DNA from: Bacillota bacterium
GTDB lineage: Bacteria > Bacillota > Bacilli > Alicyclobacillales > SLC66
DNA: 7,065 bases
Direction: 5' to 3'
Assembly: GCA_021821225.1 (NCBI GenBank)
Contig: JAKACR010000144.1
Coordinates: forward strand, 1 to 7,065
The notes under the pieces are model-generated. The model was not told the DNA's origin, searched no databases, and saw only the letters and a program-made list of their open reading frames with translations. The stretch's first letter is position 1, and each line of letters begins with the position of its first letter. Positions 6,827 to 7,065 of the stretch are shown one piece after another. A program made the translations under genes and the position numbers.

Positions 6827-7065
6827 ATGAAGGCGGCGGTTTTGCATGGCGTCAAGGATATCCGGATCGAGGAGAGGCCCGATCCGGGGGTTCCGGCGGC
6901 GCATCAGGTTAAGGTGCGGATCAAATCCGTCGGCATCTGCGGTTCAGACGTGCATTATTTCGCCCATGGCCGCATCGGCCAGTTTGTCGTCGAACGCCCG
7001 ATGATCCTCGGGCACGAGGCTGCGGGGATCGTGGAAAGTGTGGGTGCGGAAGTCGCGGCGATCAG
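6827..7065 (+). CDS. Zinc-dependent sorbitol dehydrogenase-like protein, N-terminal part
   Basis: The gene runs off the window after 79 codons. The visible part is the GroES-like catalytic domain of a medium-chain dehydrogenase: MKAAVLHG start, then VGICGSDVHYFAHGRIG and a PMILGHEAAGIV segment. Cys38, His63 and Glu64 are at the positions that bind or neighbour the catalytic zinc. The HYxxHGRIG...VVE.PMILGHE string is closest to the GutB type of sorbitol (L-iditol) 2-dehydrogenase, which oxidises polyols to ketoses with NAD; xylitol or other polyol dehydrogenases are close alternatives. ATG 6827 has AAGGGGG (6810-6816) ten bases upstream and starts the fold exactly. The NAD-binding domain lies beyond the window, so completeness is unknown. 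Confidence 0.9.
   Translation, partial: MKAAVLHGVKDIRIEERPDPGVPAAHQVKVRIKSVGICGSDVHYFAHGRIGQFVVERPMILGHEAAGIVESVGAEVAAI

Overview
The window looks like chromosomal DNA from a fairly GC-rich Gram-positive of the Bacillota. My best guess is an Alicyclobacillaceae/Paenibacillaceae-like aerobic or facultative spore-former. The signs are strong AGGAGG-type ribosome sites, GTG starts, a consensus sigma-A promoter, a canonical T-box riboswitch, and protein families typical of Bacillales (YvbK-like GNAT, GutB-like dehydrogenase, FlaR-like kinase). The genus is inference from family resemblance; no rRNA or tRNA gene is present to test it.

Layout. (1) 2-2013: the 3' part of a fixABCX operon (end of fixB, then fixC and fixX), the electron-bifurcating ETF-quinone oxidoreductase that couples NADH oxidation to reduction of quinone and ferredoxin/flavodoxin. 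(2) 2014-2107: a gap with two strong hairpins. (3) 2108-3361: one gene that fuses a peptidase E-like (S51) domain to a YvbK-like GNAT acetyltransferase domain. (4) 3362-3491: a gap with a perfect 12-bp inverted repeat and a near-palindrome. (5) 3492-4687: two decayed genes meeting head to head. A flavin-reductase-family gene on the minus strand has lost its first ~45-50 codons. An ArsR-family regulator on the plus strand has lost its start codon and carries two frame shifts and a nonsense codon. (6) 4684-5193: an intact P-loop nucleotide kinase-like gene whose GTG start overlaps the ancestral stop of the arsR relic. (7) 5240-5934: a sigma-A promoter, a complete tRNA-Trp T-box leader with terminator, a possible short leader ORF with tandem Trp codons, and a trpS gene cut off after 88 codons. 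(8) 6009-6479: a stand-alone GNAT acetyltransferase. (9) 6480-6826: a mostly non-coding stretch with four tandem 18-bp repeats, a -10 box and short open frames. (10) 6827 to the window end: the 5' part of a zinc-dependent sorbitol-dehydrogenase-like gene.

How it fits together. The fix genes are one tightly coupled transcription unit and look fully functional. From 3492 to 5934 at least three loci (flavin reductase, arsR, trpS) are broken, so this reads as a decaying accessory segment with intact genes (kinase, GNAT) left among the debris. The most interesting element is the trp leader. A T-box that agrees with tRNA-Trp at both contact points (UGG specifier, UGGC discriminator-matching bulge) is followed by a second possible tryptophan sensor: an AGGAGG-led ORF beginning Met-Gly-Asp-Gly-Trp-Trp that overlaps the trpS start out of frame. 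That layout recalls the two-stage control of the B. subtilis anti-TRAP (rtpLP-rtpA) operon, yet here it sits in front of a truncated trpS.
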